NCBI RefSeq assembly: GCF_001721685.1
Contig: NZ_CP012502.1
Span: forward strand, 3,410,001 to 3,474,000
Direction: 5' to 3'
Origin: Salisediminibacterium beveridgei
Lineage (GTDB): Bacteria; Bacillota; Bacilli; Bacillales; Salisediminibacteriaceae
Length of the DNA: 64,000 nucleotides
Under the pieces are notes generated by a model. That model was given only the letters and a program-made list of their open reading frames with translations, was not told the DNA's origin and ran no database searches. The translations under genes were made by a program, and so were the position numbers. This document shows, piece by piece, positions 17,895 through 30,042 of this stretch (position 1 is its first letter; each line of letters starts with the position of its first letter).

Positions 17895-18692
17895 CTACGT
17901 CCGCCCCCCTGCGGGTTCATCGAGTTCACGAAGGTAAGCCTGAAGCGACTCCTCATCGTAAAAAACATCCTCGAGATACAGCCCGTTCCCGGGTGCAGTG
18001 GGCCCTGCAGCAATCCGGTCTTTGCGCGCTATGATCTGCGGAATGATGGCTGGCTCCCATTCCCCGCTGCCAATTTTCAAAAGCGTCCCGGTAAGCACAC
18101 GCACCATCTGATACAAAAAGCCGCTCCCGACAAAAACCAGCTCCAGATCATCCCCGTTTTGCTCCACCTGTACGCGAAACAACGTCCGCACTTTATCCAC
18201 GACTTCCGTCTTTGCAGACGTCATACTCGTAAAGTCATGGGTTCCTTCCAAATGGGCCGCCGCTTTTTGAATTCGGACCGGATCAAGATTTCCCTTGACA
18301 TGATGGGCATAATGGCGCCGAAATACATCGCGACTGCCCGTTGTATAAATCCGGTAGCGGTATACTTTTCCAACCGTGTCATAGCGGGCATGAAACCCGG
18401 CGGGAACGGTCATTGCCTGAAGCACCTGCACGTCATCCGGGAGGACACTGTTCAGTGCCATCGGCCAGCGTTCCATGGAAATGGATAGTGGGGTGTCAAA
18501 ATGCACTGCCTGATTGAGGCCGTGGACGGCTGTGTCCGTCCGCCCTGACGAAGTACAAGGCCAGCTGTTTGCTTTGTGGATCACCGACAGCGCCCGTTCC
18601 AATGCATCCTGAACGGTTCTTCCGTTGAGCTGCTTTTGATACCCGTTAAAACCGCTCCCGTCATATTGAATACGTATGAGGATCCGTGTCAT
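17895..18692 (-). CDS. truA: tRNA pseudouridine(38-40) synthase
   Basis: 265 residues from ATG 18692, which has GGAG eight bases upstream. MTRILIRIQYDGSGFNGYQK and the catalytic loop SGRTDTAVHGLNQ with the essential Asp identify TruA, which isomerises uridines 38-40 in the tRNA anticodon arm. GSGFLYQMVRVLTGTLL near the end is also conserved. It is the last gene of the ecfA1-ecfA2-ecfT-truA unit, as in B. subtilis. Confidence 0.96.
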   Translation of the reverse strand: MTRILIRIQYDGSGFNGYQKQLNGRTVQDALERALSVIHKANSWPCTSSGRTDTAVHGLNQAVHFDTPLSISMERWPMALNSVLPDDVQVLQAMTVPAGFHARYDTVGKVYRYRIYTTGSRDVFRRHYAHHVKGNLDPVRIQKAAAHLEGTHDFTSMTSAKTEVVDKVRTLFRVQVEQNGDDLELVFVGSGFLYQMVRVLTGTLLKIGSGEWEPAIIPQIIARKDRIAAGPTAPGNGLYLEDVFYDEESLQAYLRELDEPAGGRT

Positions 18693-18711
18693 GTTGTTCA
18701 CTCCTTATCCT

Positions 18712-19512
18712 TCAGAAGAACTGTTCGGCGAGAATCACGATGCCGTAAGCGATGAAGACGACGAGGACGAACGTATCTTTCATCGTCCACGTGAGCTGCC
18801 GGAATTTCGTCCGCCCTTCCCCGCCGGCATAGCCTCTCGCTTCCATTGCGGTGGCGAGGTCCTCCGCCCGTTTGAATGACTGGGCAAAAAGCGGCACCAG
18901 GATCGGGATCAACGCTTTGATCCGATTCCAGAGGGATCCTTCACTGAAGTTGGCACCTCTGGCCATCTGCGCATGAATGATCGTCTTTGTCTCCTCGAGC
19001 AGTGTCGGGATAAAGCGGAGCGCAATCGACATCATCAAAGCCAGCTCATGGGTCGGTGCTTTAAACCGGTTCAGCGGGCTGAGCATGCGCTCCATCCCGT
19101 CGGTCAGGTCGATCGGGGTGGTCGTCAGGGTCAATAATGACGCCATTGTAATGATCATCGTCAGCTTAAGTGCGATCATCGCCCCTTCCATGACCCCAGC
19201 ACTGTAGATCGTTACAAACGGCAGTTCAAGAAGCACGCGTCCGCCACTGGTCATAAACAGATGCAACATGAAAGTGAATATGATAATGATGGAGATGAAC
19301 TTCATCCCCTTCAAATAAAAGCCCAGCGGCACCCGGGACAAAACCAATCCGCCGAAGGCCAGCAGAAAAGAAACAGCAAGTAGCAGCAGATCCCTCGTCA
19401 TGAACATAAAGACGAGAAAAATCAGAACCGCCGTCAGCTTCACCCGCGGATCGAGCCGGTGAATGACGGACTCGCCCGGCACATACTGGCCGATGATGAT
19501 GTGATCAAACAT
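18712..19512 (-). CDS. ecfT: Energy-coupling factor transporter transmembrane protein EcfT
   Basis: 266 residues with five or so hydrophobic segments, opening IIIGQYVPGESVIHRLDPRVKL. The cytoplasmic coupling helices carry MARGANFSEGS and MEARGYAGGEGRTK, the two Ala-Arg-Gly motifs that dock onto the ATPases. With EcfA1 and EcfA2 it forms the shared module that powers vitamin uptake through separate S components. It overlaps the end of ecfA2 by eight bases. Confidence 0.96.
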   Translation of the reverse strand: MFDHIIIGQYVPGESVIHRLDPRVKLTAVLIFLVFMFMTRDLLLLAVSFLLAFGGLVLSRVPLGFYLKGMKFISIIIIFTFMLHLFMTSGGRVLLELPFVTIYSAGVMEGAMIALKLTMIITMASLLTLTTTPIDLTDGMERMLSPLNRFKAPTHELALMMSIALRFIPTLLEETKTIIHAQMARGANFSEGSLWNRIKALIPILVPLFAQSFKRAEDLATAMEARGYAGGEGRTKFRQLTWTMKDTFVLVVFIAYGIVILAEQFF

Positions 19513-20398
19513 CGTACTTCGTCCCTTCTGCTCGCTTGTTCAGTAAAGCCAGAATCGCATCTGCAGTATCCGTTGGTGTCAACGACAGCTGAGTGGATTG
19601 ATCAGGCATGCCGAACTTCTCTGCCGCAGCTTTCACAAGCCTTGTCCCGATTGGCGGCGTCAGACTGCAACGCTTCAAGACGTCGTCTCTTGCGAATACG
19701 GTCTGCGGGCTTCCTTTCAGTACAAGCGCTCCTTGATGAAGGACGAGGATCTCATCTGAGAATGCCGCCGCGTCCTGCATCTGGTGGGTAACGAGCACCA
19801 CGCCACGCTCCTCTTTTGCCTGATACCAGTCGTAAAACATCGCCATCATGCTCCGGTGACTTTCCGGATCGAGCCCGGCCGTTGGTTCATCGAGAATCAA
19901 AAGCTCCGGATCCATCGCCATGATCCCGGCAATCGCGACTCTGCGCATCTGACCCCCGCTCAGTTCAAAGGGGGACCGGTGAAACAAGGCCTCATCCATG
20001 CCTGTTACAGACAGCGCATGGATGGCCAGTTCCCTTGCTTCTGCTTTCGTATAACCGACATTCAGCGGACCGTACATGACGTCTTCGAGTACTTCTTCTG
20101 CGAACAGCTGCTGTTCGGGAAATTGAAATACCATGCCGACCTTTTTCCGGAGCGGGACTAACGTCCGCTGTTTTGTTGCCCGGGTAATCCGCATCCCTTT
20201 CAGACTCAACGCACCCCCCGTCGGTTTCACCAGGCCATTGAGGTGCTGTACGAATGTGGATTTCCCTGACCCGGTTCGTCCAAGGACCGTCGTCCACTGC
20301 CGGTCACTGAAGCGGACATCAATGCCGTTTAAGGCAAGCTGTTCAAAGGGGGTGTCTGGCATATAGAGGTAGTTCAGCTGTTCTGCTTGTATGTCCAT
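19505..20398 (-). CDS. ecfA2: Energy-coupling factor ATPase EcfA2
   Basis: 297 residues. Walker A GRTGSGKST at about 40-48, Q-loop FQFPEQQLF, signature LSGGQMRRVAIAG, Walker B LLILDEPTAGLDP, and switch His in VTHQM. It pairs with EcfA1 under EcfT to energise vitamin import. The start overlaps the end of ecfA1 by 25 bases, implying translational coupling. Confidence 0.96.
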   Translation of the reverse strand: MDIQAEQLNYLYMPDTPFEQLALNGIDVRFSDRQWTTVLGRTGSGKSTFVQHLNGLVKPTGGALSLKGMRITRATKQRTLVPLRKKVGMVFQFPEQQLFAEEVLEDVMYGPLNVGYTKAEARELAIHALSVTGMDEALFHRSPFELSGGQMRRVAIAGIMAMDPELLILDEPTAGLDPESHRSMMAMFYDWYQAKEERGVVLVTHQMQDAAAFSDEILVLHQGALVLKGSPQTVFARDDVLKRCSLTPPIGTRLVKAAAEKFGMPDQSTQLSLTPTDTADAILALLNKRAEGTKYDV

Positions 20399-21213
20399 AA
20401 TGCCGTGATCAGCTCCTCTTCGGTCAGGATGTGTTCCGTCAGCTCGAGGCCTCGGGCCGTCAGTTTATCGGCGACCGTCCCGGCAAATGGGGGCAATAGC
20501 CGTGCTTCTTTCAGGCGCGCGGTATCCCTCAGAATCTCCCGGGGTGGACCATCGGCGAACATCCGGCCGTTCTTCATAATGATGACCCGATCGGCGAGCA
20601 CGGCTTCATCCACGTCGTGCGTAATACTGATCAGGGTCATACTGCGGGATTCGCGCAGTTTTGCCATCGCGGACCAGACTTCCCGACTGCCTTCCGGGTC
20701 GATCATGGAGGTCGCTTCATCAAAGACAATCACGTCCGGGGCAAGGGCCATCACACCCGCGATTGCTACCCGTTGTTTCTGTCCACCCGATAACCGATGG
20801 GGTTCATGGTTTTCAAGTCCGGATAAGCCGAATTCTGCAATCCGTTCCGCTACCCGTCGTCGCATTTCGTCTTGGGGCACACCTGCATTCTCAAGACCAA
20901 ATGCGACATCATCACGGACGGTCGGAGCCACCAGCTGATTATCCGGGTTCTGAAACACCATGCCTACCCGTCTGCGAAGTGCGGGCCAGTGCTGGTCATC
21001 ACGGGTGTCATACCCCAGGCTCACAATCTCACCTGCATCCGGCACTAACAAGGCATTGAACATCTTGGCAAGCGTTGATTTCCCCGACCCGTTCGGTCCG
21101 AGAATCGTCACCCACTCTCCTTTACGAATGCGCAGATTCACATCCTGCAGCACCTCCGGGCCATCATCTTGATAACGGTATGAGACGTGCTTCAGCTCAA
21201 TCGCTGTGCTCAC
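20374..21213 (-). CDS. ecfA1: Energy-coupling factor ATPase EcfA1
   Basis: 279 residues from GTG 21213, with GGAGGG six bases upstream. Walker A GPNGSGKST near 39-47, Q-loop FQNPDNQLV, signature LSGGQKQRVAIAG and Walker B VIVFDEATSMIDP are the EcfA1 forms. It is the first gene of the ecf-truA unit and follows the rplQ terminator, so it either has an unrecognised promoter or depends on readthrough. Confidence 0.96.
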   Translation of the reverse strand: MSTAIELKHVSYRYQDDGPEVLQDVNLRIRKGEWVTILGPNGSGKSTLAKMFNALLVPDAGEIVSLGYDTRDDQHWPALRRRVGMVFQNPDNQLVAPTVRDDVAFGLENAGVPQDEMRRRVAERIAEFGLSGLENHEPHRLSGGQKQRVAIAGVMALAPDVIVFDEATSMIDPEGSREVWSAMAKLRESRSMTLISITHDVDEAVLADRVIIMKNGRMFADGPPREILRDTARLKEARLLPPFAGTVADKLTARGLELTEHILTEEELITALWTYKQNS

Positions 21214-21327
21214 GGTGAATCCCTCCTTCGCTGGAAAATGCGGCTCGTCGCCAAGCCAATGGTCTACGCCTGACTTGCTCAGATCTTATCAGCCATGATC
21301 TACGTACGATATTCCTCTACGTGTGAA

Positions 21328-21392
21328 AAAAAGGGCAGAGAATACCAGTAATACCTCCCTGAATCGGGATGATCACCGGCTTCCATGCCCTG
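21328..21392 (-). terminator. Terminator after rplQ
   Basis: GGGCA/TGCCC at the base and a CATCCC/GGGAGG inner stem form a long imperfect hairpin, followed on the - strand by a run of T. It marks the end of the alpha operon. Confidence 0.7.
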
Positions 21393-21414
21393 AATCAAAA
21401 AACTATCCTGTTTG

Positions 21415-21777
21415 TTACACGAGCTCGATGATCGCCATGTCCGCGCCGTCTCCACGACGAGGTCCAAGCTTCATCACACGAGTATAACCGCCTTGACGGT
21501 CCTCGTATCGTTTTGCCACATCATCAAACAGTTTTTGGATTGCATCCTGACCTGTTTCTTCGTCAGCAACTTCCTTACGGATGAAAGATGCAACCTGACG
21601 ACGAGCATGAAGGTCGCCACGCTTACCCAGCGTGATCATTTTCTCAACAACTGAACGAAGCTCTTTCGCCTTCTTTTCAGTCGTTTCGATACGCTCGTTG
21701 ATGATCAGATCAGTTGCAAGATCACGAAACAATGCTTTACGTGCAGCGCTGTCACGACCTAATTTTCTGTATCCCAT
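21415..21777 (-). CDS. rplQ: 50S ribosomal protein L17
   Basis: 120 residues beginning [20 protein letters not shown], the usual Bacillus size. It binds 23S rRNA near the exit tunnel. It is the last gene of the alpha operon, 57 bases after rpoA, with a terminator behind it. Confidence 0.98.
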   Translation of the reverse strand: MGYRKLGRDSAARKALFRDLATDLIINERIETTEKKAKELRSVVEKMITLGKRGDLHARRQVASFIRKEVADEETGQDAIQKLFDDVAKRYEDRQGGYTRVMKLGPRRGDGADMAIIELV

Positions 21778-21834
21778 GTGATTTCCCTCCTTCAGTCAAA
21801 AAAGTTCTCCGCTGTTCCCCGTTTGGGGCAGCTA

Positions 21835-22779
21835 CTATTCTTCCTTACGAAGACCCAGACTCAGTTCATGCAGCTTTTCCTGCACTTCTTCCAGGGACTT
21901 TCGTCCGAGGTTACGAACTTTCATCATGTCCTCTTCTGATTTCTGTGTCAGTTCCTGAACGGTATTGATCCCGGCACGCTTCAGGCAGTTGTAGGAACGA
22001 ACGGAAAGGTCGAGCTCTTCGATGGTCATCTCAAGCACTTTCTCTTTCTGATCTTCTTCCTTTTCCACCATGATTTCTGTGTGCTGGGCCTGATCCGTCA
22101 GGCCGACAAAAATGTTCAGATGTTCATTCAGGATTTTCGCTCCGAGAGAAGTCGCTTCTTCCGGGCGGATGCTCCCGTCCGTCCAAACATCCAGAGTCAG
22201 TTTATCAAAGTTGGCCACCTGGCCAACACGTGTATTCTCTACCTGGTAATTCACACGGGAAACCGGTGTGAAAATCGAGTCGACAGGGATGACGCCGATT
22301 GGCAAATCATCAGAGTTATTTCCTTCTGCCGGAACATAGCCACGGCCTCGTTTAGCAGTCACTTTCATTTGAAACTGAGCGCCTTTTGAGAGAGTGGCAA
22401 TATGAAGGTCGGGGTTCAGAACCTCCACGTCACTGTCATGCGTCAGGTCGCGAGCCGTTACGACTCCTTCACCTTGCGCATCGATTTCCAGGGTCTTCTC
22501 TTCTTCTGAGAAGACCTTCATTGAAAGCTTCTTCAGATTCAGAATGATCGTAGTCACGTCTTCCACGACACCTTCAATGGTTGAGAACTCATGAAGAACA
22601 TTGTTGAACTGCACACTTGTCACAGCTGATCCTGGCAATGATGACAAAAGAATACGACGCAGGGAGTTCCCCAACGTTGTGCCATAACCGCGCTCAAGCG
22701 GTTCAACGACAAACTTGCCGTACGTGCCATCTTCACTCAGTTCAACTGCTTCTATCTTCGGCTTTTCTATTTCGATCAT
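21835..22779 (-). CDS. rpoA: DNA-directed RNA polymerase subunit alpha
   Basis: 314 residues, full length. The assembly domain has [20 protein letters not shown], and the C-terminal domain has [20 protein letters not shown] and [15 protein letters not shown], which contact UP elements and activators. The 178-base gap to rpsK upstream holds no recognisable gene and may contain an internal regulatory leader. Confidence 0.98.
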   Translation of the reverse strand: MIEIEKPKIEAVELSEDGTYGKFVVEPLERGYGTTLGNSLRRILLSSLPGSAVTSVQFNNVLHEFSTIEGVVEDVTTIILNLKKLSMKVFSEEEKTLEIDAQGEGVVTARDLTHDSDVEVLNPDLHIATLSKGAQFQMKVTAKRGRGYVPAEGNNSDDLPIGVIPVDSIFTPVSRVNYQVENTRVGQVANFDKLTLDVWTDGSIRPEEATSLGAKILNEHLNIFVGLTDQAQHTEIMVEKEEDQKEKVLEMTIEELDLSVRSYNCLKRAGINTVQELTQKSEEDMMKVRNLGRKSLEEVQEKLHELSLGLRKEE

Positions 22780-22957
22780 TTACACAAACCCTCCTTCAAA
22801 CGTCGAAACCCCGGCTGCGATGCGGTCACAACCGGAATCCCTCTATGGGCAGACCACGACATCAATACGATAACCGTCATTCGTTTCATCAACCGCAACA
22901 TACGGCTGCAGTCTTCAGACTGGTCTATGAAGTTCATTAAACGTTCTTGATGTTGGA

Positions 22958-23350
22958 TTATACGCGACGACGTTTTGGTGGACGGCAGCCATTGTGTGGT
23001 ACAGGCGTAACATCTTTGATCATGTTAACTTCAAGGCCTGCAGCCTGAAGTGAACGGATCGCAGCTTCACGACCGGCACCTGGCCCTTTAACGGATACAG
23101 CAAGTGATTTCATGCCGTGCTCCATCGCAGCTTTTGCAGCTGATTCTGCAGCTGTTTGAGCTGCGAATGGCGTGGATTTACGTGAACCTTTGAAGCCAAG
23201 TGCGCCTGCACTCGCCCAGGAAATCGCATTTCCCTGAGTGTCTGTGATCGTCACGATCGTGTTATTGAACGTAGAACGAATATGCGCAACACCTGACTCA
23301 ATATTTTTACGTTGACGACGCTTTTGACGAGTCGTTTTTGGTTTAGCCAT
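22958..23350 (-). CDS. rpsK: 30S ribosomal protein S11
   Basis: 130 residues, with [17 protein letters not shown] and the C-terminal [17 protein letters not shown], both hallmark segments. It is part of the small-subunit platform. It lies 23 bases after rpsM. Confidence 0.98.
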   Translation of the reverse strand: MAKPKTTRQKRRQRKNIESGVAHIRSTFNNTIVTITDTQGNAISWASAGALGFKGSRKSTPFAAQTAAESAAKAAMEHGMKSLAVSVKGPGAGREAAIRSLQAAGLEVNMIKDVTPVPHNGCRPPKRRRV

Positions 23351-23373
23351 AACTCAACATGACCTCCTTTACA

Positions 23374-23739
23374 TTACTTTTTCTTATTCGCGACTGTACG
23401 ACGAGGACCTTTACGGGTACGAGCATTGTTCTTCGTCTTCTGACCACGGGTCGGAAGCCCACGGCGATGACGGATACCACGGTATGAACCGATTTCAATC
23501 AGACGTTTAATGTTCAGGGATACTTCACGACGAAGATCACCCTCTACTTTGACTCCATCAACAACCTCACGGACTTTAGCAAGTTCATTTTCAGTCAAAT
23601 CCCGTACACGAGTATTCTCGGATACGCCTGCTTCTTCAAGAATCTGGGCTGCTCTTGCACGCCCGATTCCGAATACGTAAGTCAAAGATATGACAACCCG
23701 CTTATCGCGAGGAATGTCGACACCAGCAACACGTGCCAT
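23374..23739 (-). CDS. rpsM: 30S ribosomal protein S13
   Basis: 121 residues: [20 protein letters not shown], the GIGRARA helix-hairpin motif and the basic tail [20 protein letters not shown] that contacts the P site and the intersubunit bridge. Confidence 0.98.
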   Translation of the reverse strand: MARVAGVDIPRDKRVVISLTYVFGIGRARAAQILEEAGVSENTRVRDLTENELAKVREVVDGVKVEGDLRREVSLNIKRLIEIGSYRGIRHRRGLPTRGQKTKNNARTRKGPRRTVANKKK

Positions 23740-23760
23740 ACGTTTACACCTCCTGTTGAA

Positions 23761-24140
<380 letters not shown>

Positions 24141-24144
24141 GAAT

Positions 24145-24447
24145 TTAGTCTCCTTCCTTCAGTAAATGATCCTCAAGATAACTTGAGATGGCAAAGCGCA
24201 GTTTGGCGTTGGTTACGCGCCCGGTTTCATCAATGCTGTTTCTGACTTCCGGGACGACAATTTTCATCGGTTCGATGTGTGTGATGTTCTTCCGTTTTGC
24301 CCGGTCCACTTTCCGCTTGTCGCCGTCAGCAATCAGCACAAAACGTTCATCAATCACCTTAATCACACATGCAAACTGATCTTTATCCCGTCCATTCCGT
24401 ATGCGTACAAGTTCTCCAACCTGCACACGTGACTCAGGATCTCTCAT
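24145..24447 (-). CDS. KOW-domain RNA-binding protein (ribosomal L14e-like)
   Basis: About 100 residues. ATG 24447 is used; the frame includes one upstream [23 protein letters not shown] is a KOW motif, followed by a second strand region [20 protein letters not shown]. Small KOW proteins of this kind lie between map and infA in many Bacilli and are presumed to bind rRNA. The exact role is unknown. The C-terminal helical part shows no catalytic motif. Confidence 0.85.
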   Translation of the reverse strand: MRDPESRVQVGELVRIRNGRDKDQFACVIKVIDERFVLIADGDKRKVDRAKRKNITHIEPMKIVVPEVRNSIDETGRVTNAKLRFAISSYLEDHLLKEGD

Positions 24448-24471
24448 CAATGATGACCACCTTCATAATTT

Positions 24472-25874
<1,403 letters not shown>

Positions 25875-26002
25875 CTATCCACTCCATCGTTCTGATTAAC
25901 GATCGAAGAAAAGGGTTCACACTGTAAAAGCCCTTCACCTGTCATGATCGCTTATTCGTTCTTATTCACTCTGATTCAAATTCCAGCTTCTCATGTGACA
26001 AG

Positions 26003-26015
26003 ACAGACGGTCTGT
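26003..26015. promoter_or_regulatory. ACAGAC-N-GTCTGT palindrome upstream of adk
   Basis: Perfect 6-bp arms around one base, 131 bases before the adk start. The GAC/GTC core is the style of TetR-family operators. No such regulator is encoded nearby. The function is a guess. Confidence 0.35.
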
Positions 26016-26057
26016 TGTATGAATGTCAGTGCACCATCGGTACAGTTCATAATCATG

Positions 26058-26083
26058 GAAAAAGCCCGCTGAACATGGCGGGA
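26058..26083 (-). terminator. Terminator-like hairpin after the secY relic
   Basis: On the - strand CCCGCC and GCGGGC-type arms (5 bp plus one G-U pair) close a six-base loop and are followed by CTTTTT. If active it splits the spc operon here, separating rplO from adk-map-infA. Confidence 0.6.
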
Positions 26084-26304
26084 ATTTATTCATAAAAACT
26101 GTGAAACAGCCGGATTGCATCTGCCAAGCTTACGATCGGGCAATTTACGGCAGCTGTCTGTCTTTTTGCTGAAGCTGGATAAGATCACCCAATTCAGAAA
26201 ACCGGGCATCAGGATGAAAGACGAACAGCGCCGTCAGGATGAACGTGATCAGTGCACTTATCCTGTTCATCCACCCGGAAGTTATTGGAGATCGTCAGAA
26301 AGAT
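26083..26304 (-). pseudogene. secY: Probable secY relic (internally deleted, no start codon)
   Basis: SecY, the essential protein-channel subunit of about 430 residues, belongs between rplO and adk, but no frame here can encode it. Directly after the rplO stop the - strand reads, in one frame, FLTISNNFRVDEQD, close to the SecY start FKTISNFMRVSDIR; the codon where ATG is expected is ATC. One frame over, from about 26269, ITFILTALFVFH resembles the first membrane segment IIFTLLMLIVFR. At the other end, before the hairpin, CAGATGCAATCCGGCTG and TTTATGAATAAA recall the C-terminal QMESQL and GFMNK region. The whole is 222 bases, so over 1 kb would be deleted. The N-terminal match is good and the C-terminal one weak. 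Confidence 0.6.
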
Positions 26305-26744
26305 CAGATGACCTCGGCAGTTCCACCTGCAGCTTCAATCGCTTCTTTCGCTGTTGTCGAGAACTTGTTGGCTTTCACAGATACTTTCGTTTCGAGCTTG
26401 CCGTTACCAAGAATCTTGATTCCGCCTTTTTCGTTCTTAACGATACCTGTTTCAACCAGCAGTTCAGGAGTGACCTCTGTTCCGTCTTCAAAACGGTTTA
26501 ACGTGTCAAGGTTCACGATCGCGTACTCAACGCGGTTCGGGTTCTTGAACCCGCGCTTTGGCAAACGACGGAAAATCGGCATTTGACCGCCTTCGAATCC
26601 TGGACGTACACCGCCGCCTGAACGGGCGTTTTGACCTTTGGTTCCACGTCCTGCAGTTTTACCGTTACCGCTTCCGATTCCGCGGCCTACACGGTTACGC
26701 GTCTTTCGGGAACCAACAGATGGTTTAAGTTCGTGAAGTTTCAT
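26304..26744 (-). CDS. rplO: 50S ribosomal protein L15
   Basis: 146 residues. [20 protein letters not shown] and the Gly-rich [20 protein letters not shown] are diagnostic. It is an assembly protein of the large subunit. Its stop codon touches the secY relic. Confidence 0.98.
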   Translation of the reverse strand: MKLHELKPSVGSRKTRNRVGRGIGSGNGKTAGRGTKGQNARSGGGVRPGFEGGQMPIFRRLPKRGFKNPNRVEYAIVNLDTLNRFEDGTEVTPELLVETGIVKNEKGGIKILGNGKLETKVSVKANKFSTTAKEAIEAAGGTAEVI

Positions 26745-26773
26745 GATGACACCTCCTTAACATGAATTCTTTA

Positions 26774-26962
26774 TTATGCGTCGATTTCGTTAACAGTCAC
26801 GAGGTGAGATACTTTCTTCACCATTCCTCGCATTGGTTCGTTATCCTCTTGCACGACTGTCTGGTGCATTTTACGAAGACCAAGGGTCTTCACAGTAACG
26901 CGCTGATCTTCCGGACGTCCGATCAGGCTGCGTGTGAGGGTGATTTCTAATTTCTTCGCCAT
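26774..26962 (-). CDS. rpmD: 50S ribosomal protein L30
   Basis: 62 residues: [20 protein letters not shown] followed by the [12 protein letters not shown] motif. The usual order rpsE-rpmD-rplO is kept. Confidence 0.98.
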   Translation of the reverse strand: MAKKLEITLTRSLIGRPEDQRVTVKTLGLRKMHQTVVQEDNEPMRGMVKKVSHLVTVNEIDA

Positions 26963-26974
26963 GCCAATCCCTCC

Positions 26975-27472
26975 TTAACCCAGCAATTCTTCGACAGATT
27001 TGCCTCGTAGTTTAGCAACTTGTTCAGGGCTCTTCATCGCTCCGAGACCCTGGATGGTCGCACGTACCATGTTAATCGGGTTGTTTGAACCCAATGACTT
27101 GGAAAGAATATCACCAATACCTGCAAGCTCAAGTACCGCACGTACAGGACCACCGGCGATAACTCCGGTACCTTCAGAAGCGGGCTTCAACAGTACATTG
27201 CCGGCACCGAAATGACCGGTAATCTGGTGAGGGATCGTAGTTCCCTGGATTGGTACTTGAATCATGTTTTTCTTACCGTCTTCGATTGCCTTGCGGATCG
27301 CTTCAGGTACTTCAAGTGCTTTACCCATTCCAAATCCGACGTGACCATTTTTATCTCCAACGACAACGAGTGCAGCAAAGCGGAAACGTCGTCCACCTTT
27401 TACAACTTTCGCAACTCGATTGATCGTTACAACTCTTTCTTCAATTTCCAATTTAGTTGGATCAATACGCAA
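26975..27472 (-). CDS. rpsE: 30S ribosomal protein S5
   Basis: 165 residues with the dsRNA-binding-like N-terminal domain [20 protein letters not shown] and the [20 protein letters not shown] segment. The C-terminal domain includes [13 protein letters not shown]. It supports decoding fidelity. Confidence 0.98.
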   Translation of the reverse strand: MRIDPTKLEIEERVVTINRVAKVVKGGRRFRFAALVVVGDKNGHVGFGMGKALEVPEAIRKAIEDGKKNMIQVPIQGTTIPHQITGHFGAGNVLLKPASEGTGVIAGGPVRAVLELAGIGDILSKSLGSNNPINMVRATIQGLGAMKSPEQVAKLRGKSVEELLG

Positions 27473-27497
27473 AGTATTTCCCTCCTTTTAACGTGGA

Positions 27498-27860
27498 TTA
27501 AAACTTCAGTCCGGCTTCGCGTGCGCCGTCAGCAAGTTCTTTTACGCGACCGTGATAGAGATAGCCTCCGCGGTCAAATACAATTGTTTCGTAGCCTTTT
27601 TCAAGGGCGCGCTTCGCAACCAGTTCGCCTACCTGACGAGCTGCTTCCTTGTTCCCGCCTTTTTCAATGTTTAACGCTTTATCCATAGTAGACGCGCTGG
27701 CAACAGTAACTCCTGCCACATCGTCGATCAACTGTGCATAAATATGGTTATTGGAACGGAAAACATTGAGACGTGGACGTTCAGCAGTGCCGGTGATCGA
27801 GCGACGAACGTGCGCGTGACGCTTTTTACGTACCGCGTTCTTGTCAGTCTTTGTGATCAT
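27498..27860 (-). CDS. rplR: 50S ribosomal protein L18
   Basis: 120 residues, with [20 protein letters not shown] and [20 protein letters not shown], the conserved 5S-rRNA-binding protein segments. Confidence 0.98.
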   Translation of the reverse strand: MITKTDKNAVRKKRHAHVRRSITGTAERPRLNVFRSNNHIYAQLIDDVAGVTVASASTMDKALNIEKGGNKEAARQVGELVAKRALEKGYETIVFDRGGYLYHGRVKELADGAREAGLKF

Positions 27861-27895
27861 AGAACGTCATTCCTTTCTTTCCGTGTGATTAAGGT

Positions 27896-28432
27896 TTATT
27901 TACCTGTCTTACCTTCTTTACGTCGTACAAATTCACCTTCATAGCGTACACCTTTACCTTTGTATGGTTCCGGTTTACGTGTAGAACGGATATTTGACGC
28001 GACAGCACCAACGAGCTCCTTGTCGATTCCCTTAACGGTAATCTGTGTATTGCTCGGGACATCGATTTCAATGCCGTTGCCGTCTTCAAATTCAACCTGG
28101 TGGGACAGACCGACGTTCAAAATCAATTTCTTACCGCTTTTCTGTGCACGGTAACCAACCCCGACGAGCTCAAGTTTCTTTTCAAAACCTTTGCTGACGC
28201 CTTCTACCATGTTGTTGATCATGGAGCGGGTCGTTCCGTGAAGGGAACGGTGTTCTTTATGGTCGGAAGGGCGTGCAACTGTTACCTCGTTTCCTTCTAC
28301 TGTCACTTGCATGTCAGCGTGAAGTTCACGAGTCAGTTCCCCCTTCGGTCCTTTAACGGTTACTACGTTATTGTCAAGTTTCACTTCAACATCTGAAGGA
28401 ACCTCAACCGGTTTTAATCCAATACGGGACAT
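27896..28432 (-). CDS. rplF: 50S ribosomal protein L6
   Basis: 178 residues in two related domains; [20 protein letters not shown] at the start and the terminal [20 protein letters not shown] that contacts 23S rRNA near the factor-binding site. Confidence 0.98.
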   Translation of the reverse strand: MSRIGLKPVEVPSDVEVKLDNNVVTVKGPKGELTRELHADMQVTVEGNEVTVARPSDHKEHRSLHGTTRSMINNMVEGVSKGFEKKLELVGVGYRAQKSGKKLILNVGLSHQVEFEDGNGIEIDVPSNTQITVKGIDKELVGAVASNIRSTRKPEPYKGKGVRYEGEFVRRKEGKTGK

Positions 28433-28462
28433 GTGTTACACCTCCATTCTGTTACTACGTTC

Positions 28463-28861
28463 TTACCAAACGTATGCGAGTATTTCGCCGCCAACTTGCT
28501 TTTGACGGGCTTCTTTGTCAGTAATGACACCATCGGATGTTGAGATGACTGCAATTCCCAGTCCACCCAATACACGTGGCAATTCATCGGATTTCGCGTA
28601 AACGCGAAGACCTGGCTTACTGATTTTCTTAAGGCCGGAGATGACTTTCTCGTTATCCTGACCGTACTTAAGGAATAGGCGAAGTACACCTTGTTTATTG
28701 TCTTCGATATTTTCGTAATCGCGGATAAAGCCTTCACGCTTCAAAATGTCTGCGATTTGAATTTTTAATTTAGAGCTTGGCAGCTCAAGACTTGTGTGTC
28801 TTACTGTGTTCGCATTTCGAATGCGAGTCAGCATATCAGCAATTGGATCTGTCATGACCAT
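28463..28861 (-). CDS. rpsH: 30S ribosomal protein S8
   Basis: 132 residues; [20 protein letters not shown] and [20 protein letters not shown] with the C-terminal Tyr-Val-Trp. A central 16S-rRNA assembly protein. Confidence 0.98.
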   Translation of the reverse strand: MVMTDPIADMLTRIRNANTVRHTSLELPSSKLKIQIADILKREGFIRDYENIEDNKQGVLRLFLKYGQDNEKVISGLKKISKPGLRVYAKSDELPRVLGGLGIAVISTSDGVITDKEARQKQVGGEILAYVW

Positions 28862-28889
28862 CGTATTTACCTCCTTCCATTAAACGGAA

Positions 28890-29105
<216 letters not shown>

Positions 29106-29645
29106 TTATTTTTGAAATGGCATGCCCATCTGAGTGAGAAGTTCACGCGCTTCTTCGTCACTGTCAGCAGTTGTAACAATCACGATATCCATACCGCGTA
29201 CCTGGTCGACATTATCGTAATTGATTTCAGGGAAAATCAACTGTTCTTTAACGCCCATTGTATAGTTCCCACGGCCATCGAATGCTTTATTGGAAACACC
29301 GCGGAAGTCACGTACACGTGGCAGTGAAACTGAGATCAGCTTGTCGAGGAAGTCATACATACGCTGTCCGCGCAGTGTTACTTTGGCACCGATCGGCATA
29401 CCTTCACGAAGTTTGAATCCTGCGATGGATTTCTTCGCTTTCGTGATCAACGGCTTTTGACCTGTGATCTGTGCAAGCTCCTCAACTGCTTTGTCGAGTA
29501 CTTTTGAGTTCTGGACTGCGTCGCCCACACCCATGTTCACTACGATTTTCTCTACGTGAGGGACTTCCATAACGGAAGAGTAGCTAAACTTCTCTTGCAT
29601 TGCCGGAGTAATCTCCGTGTTATATTTTTCTTTTAAACGACTCAT
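29106..29645 (-). CDS. rplE: 50S ribosomal protein L5
   Basis: 179 residues; [20 protein letters not shown] and [20 protein letters not shown] are typical of L5, which binds 5S rRNA and the P-site tRNA elbow. Confidence 0.98.
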   Translation of the reverse strand: MSRLKEKYNTEITPAMQEKFSYSSVMEVPHVEKIVVNMGVGDAVQNSKVLDKAVEELAQITGQKPLITKAKKSIAGFKLREGMPIGAKVTLRGQRMYDFLDKLISVSLPRVRDFRGVSNKAFDGRGNYTMGVKEQLIFPEINYDNVDQVRGMDIVIVTTADSDEEARELLTQMGMPFQK

Positions 29646-29676
29646 TGAGTGTGTACCTCCTTTCAGCCACTGGCAA

Positions 29677-30003
29677 TTAATTATCGAGCGATTCGCCGGA
29701 CTTCTTTGCGATTCTTACTTTTTTACCGTTCTCTTCCTTGTATCCAACACGTGTAGGCTCACCGGATTTCGGATCAAGTGGCATAACGTTTGACACGTGA
29801 ACCGGGGCTTCCTGAGACAGGATTCCGCCTTGCGGGTTCGCTTGGGAAGGTTTCGCATGTTTTTTCACCATGTTGATTCCTTCAACCAGAACACGTGACT
29901 GACTTGGATATGCTTCAAGGATTTTACCTTCTTTGCCTTTGTCTTTACCGGAGATGACTTTAACGTTGTCTCCTTTTTTGACATGCAATGTCGGTTGTTT
30001 CAT
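29677..30003 (-). CDS. rplX: 50S ribosomal protein L24
   Basis: 108 residues. [20 protein letters not shown] is the KOW motif, and [20 protein letters not shown] follows. ATG 30003 has AGGAGG upstream, giving five residues more at the N-terminus than B. subtilis L24. Confidence 0.97.
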   Translation of the reverse strand: MKQPTLHVKKGDNVKVISGKDKGKEGKILEAYPSQSRVLVEGINMVKKHAKPSQANPQGGILSQEAPVHVSNVMPLDPKSGEPTRVGYKEENGKKVRIAKKSGESLDN

Positions 30004-30042
30004 GAGGGCACCTCCTCTTAACGCATAAATTTCTGTTCTCTA

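Noticed and set aside
26162..26269. A small gene of about 35 residues beginning MNRISALITFILTAL in the secY gap
   Set aside because: It could be read as a one-TM peptide, but it has no good ribosome-binding site and its hydrophobic part aligns with the first membrane segment of SecY, so a relic is preferred.
26115..26501. 128-residue + strand frame covering part of the secY gap
   Set aside because: More than half lies antisense to rplO, and the rest has no protein-family character. The - strand relic explains the gap better.
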